A DNA stretch of 6,097 bases, taken from assembly GCA_031404455.1 (NCBI GenBank), contig JANNHP010000191.1:1-6097 (forward strand), in the 5' to 3' direction. Source of the stretch: JANNHP01 sp031404455 (GTDB lineage: Bacteria > Planctomycetota > JAJSAM01 > JAJVHW01). Of this stretch, positions 5,933 to 6,097 are shown one piece after another; position 1 is the first letter of the stretch; each line of letters starts with the position of its first letter. The translations under genes and the position numbers were made by a program. Below the pieces are notes generated by a model, which was not told the origin of the DNA, did not search any database, and saw nothing but the letters and a program-made list of their open reading frames with translations.

Positions 5933-6097
5933 TCAGGGGAAGACGTGGACGATCACGAAGGCCCACCACACGTTGCCGCTGTGGCCGGCGCCGCCCGCGG
6001 AAACGCCGGAGCCGTTCGACGAGATGTGGATGCCGACGAAGAACACTCCGTTCGTTCCACTCCCGCCGTTGACGACGAACGCGGCGTCGAACGTGGA
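5933..6097 (-). CDS. C-terminal end of an unrecognised protein (5' partial)
   Basis: Reading the minus strand from the window edge, a frame stays open for 54 codons and stops at TGA 5933-5935. Nearly every third codon position is G or C, as in the neighbouring genes. The peptide is rich in Gly, Val, Phe, Ser and Asn, with alternating hydrophobic stretches (V-F-F-V-G-I-H-I, then W-W-A-F-V-I-V-H-V-F-P at the end), suggesting the last beta-strands of an exported or beta-barrel/beta-sandwich protein that ends in a strand. The terminal aromatic residue followed by proline is not the classic outer-membrane Phe C-terminus. Most of the gene lies right of the window. It sits 32 bases upstream of the lipoprotein on the same strand, so they may form an operon. 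I do not recognise a family. Confidence 0.65.
   Translation of the reverse strand, partial: STFDAAFVVNGGSGTNGVFFVGIHISSNGSGVSAGGAGHSGNVWWAFVIVHVFP

Noticed and set aside
5901..5969. N-terminal extension of the lipoprotein to the start at 5969.
   Set aside because: It would place an Arg/Pro-rich stretch before the signal peptide and overlap the upstream coding end; ATG 5900 has GGAG upstream and gives a standard lipoprotein signal.
5770..6072. A 100-residue plus-strand frame over the lipoprotein start.
   Set aside because: Arg-rich (over a quarter arginine), no motif, and antisense to two better supported minus-strand coding regions.

Overview
The window is high-GC bacterial DNA with very dense coding and strong G/C at third codon positions. 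The genes suggest a Planctomycetota-like bacterium. The main clue is the second gene, where HEAT-type repeats are interspersed with Trp-Trp / Trp-x2-Trp segments in a style I associate with planctomycete HEAT proteins. Large exported proteins built from carboxypeptidase-regulatory-like domains are also common there. This placement is inference; there is no rRNA or other marker gene here.

There are two convergent gene blocks. The left block (plus strand, 1-4949) has two genes. The first is the 3' part of a very large protein made of about ten and a half tandem carboxypeptidase-regulatory-like beta-sandwich domains; its start lies left of the window. The second begins inside the stop codon of the first (GTGA overlap). 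It encodes a 635-residue protein with a signal peptide, a four-cysteine DUF2225-type zinc-ribbon, a helical TPR-like middle and C-terminal HEAT-like repeats. The overlap implies co-transcription and probably translational coupling, so the two products may work together in the cell envelope. Their function is unknown.

The right block (minus strand, 6097 down to 4991) has, in transcription order, the C-terminal end of an unrecognised protein (5933-6097), a small lipoprotein (5529-5900), and a type II toxin-antitoxin pair with the antitoxin first (5245-5496) and a RelE/ParE-type toxin second (4991-5248). Antitoxin and toxin overlap by ATGA. Gaps between the other genes are about 32 bases, so all four could share a transcript. 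The two blocks meet tail to tail across 41 bases (4950-4990) holding one small hairpin.

I saw no tRNA, rRNA, CRISPR array, insertion sequence or riboswitch. No gene-free stretch exceeds 41 bases. Nothing amounts to a clearly new system. The most unusual item is the exported DUF2225-TPR-HEAT protein coupled to the giant repeat protein.
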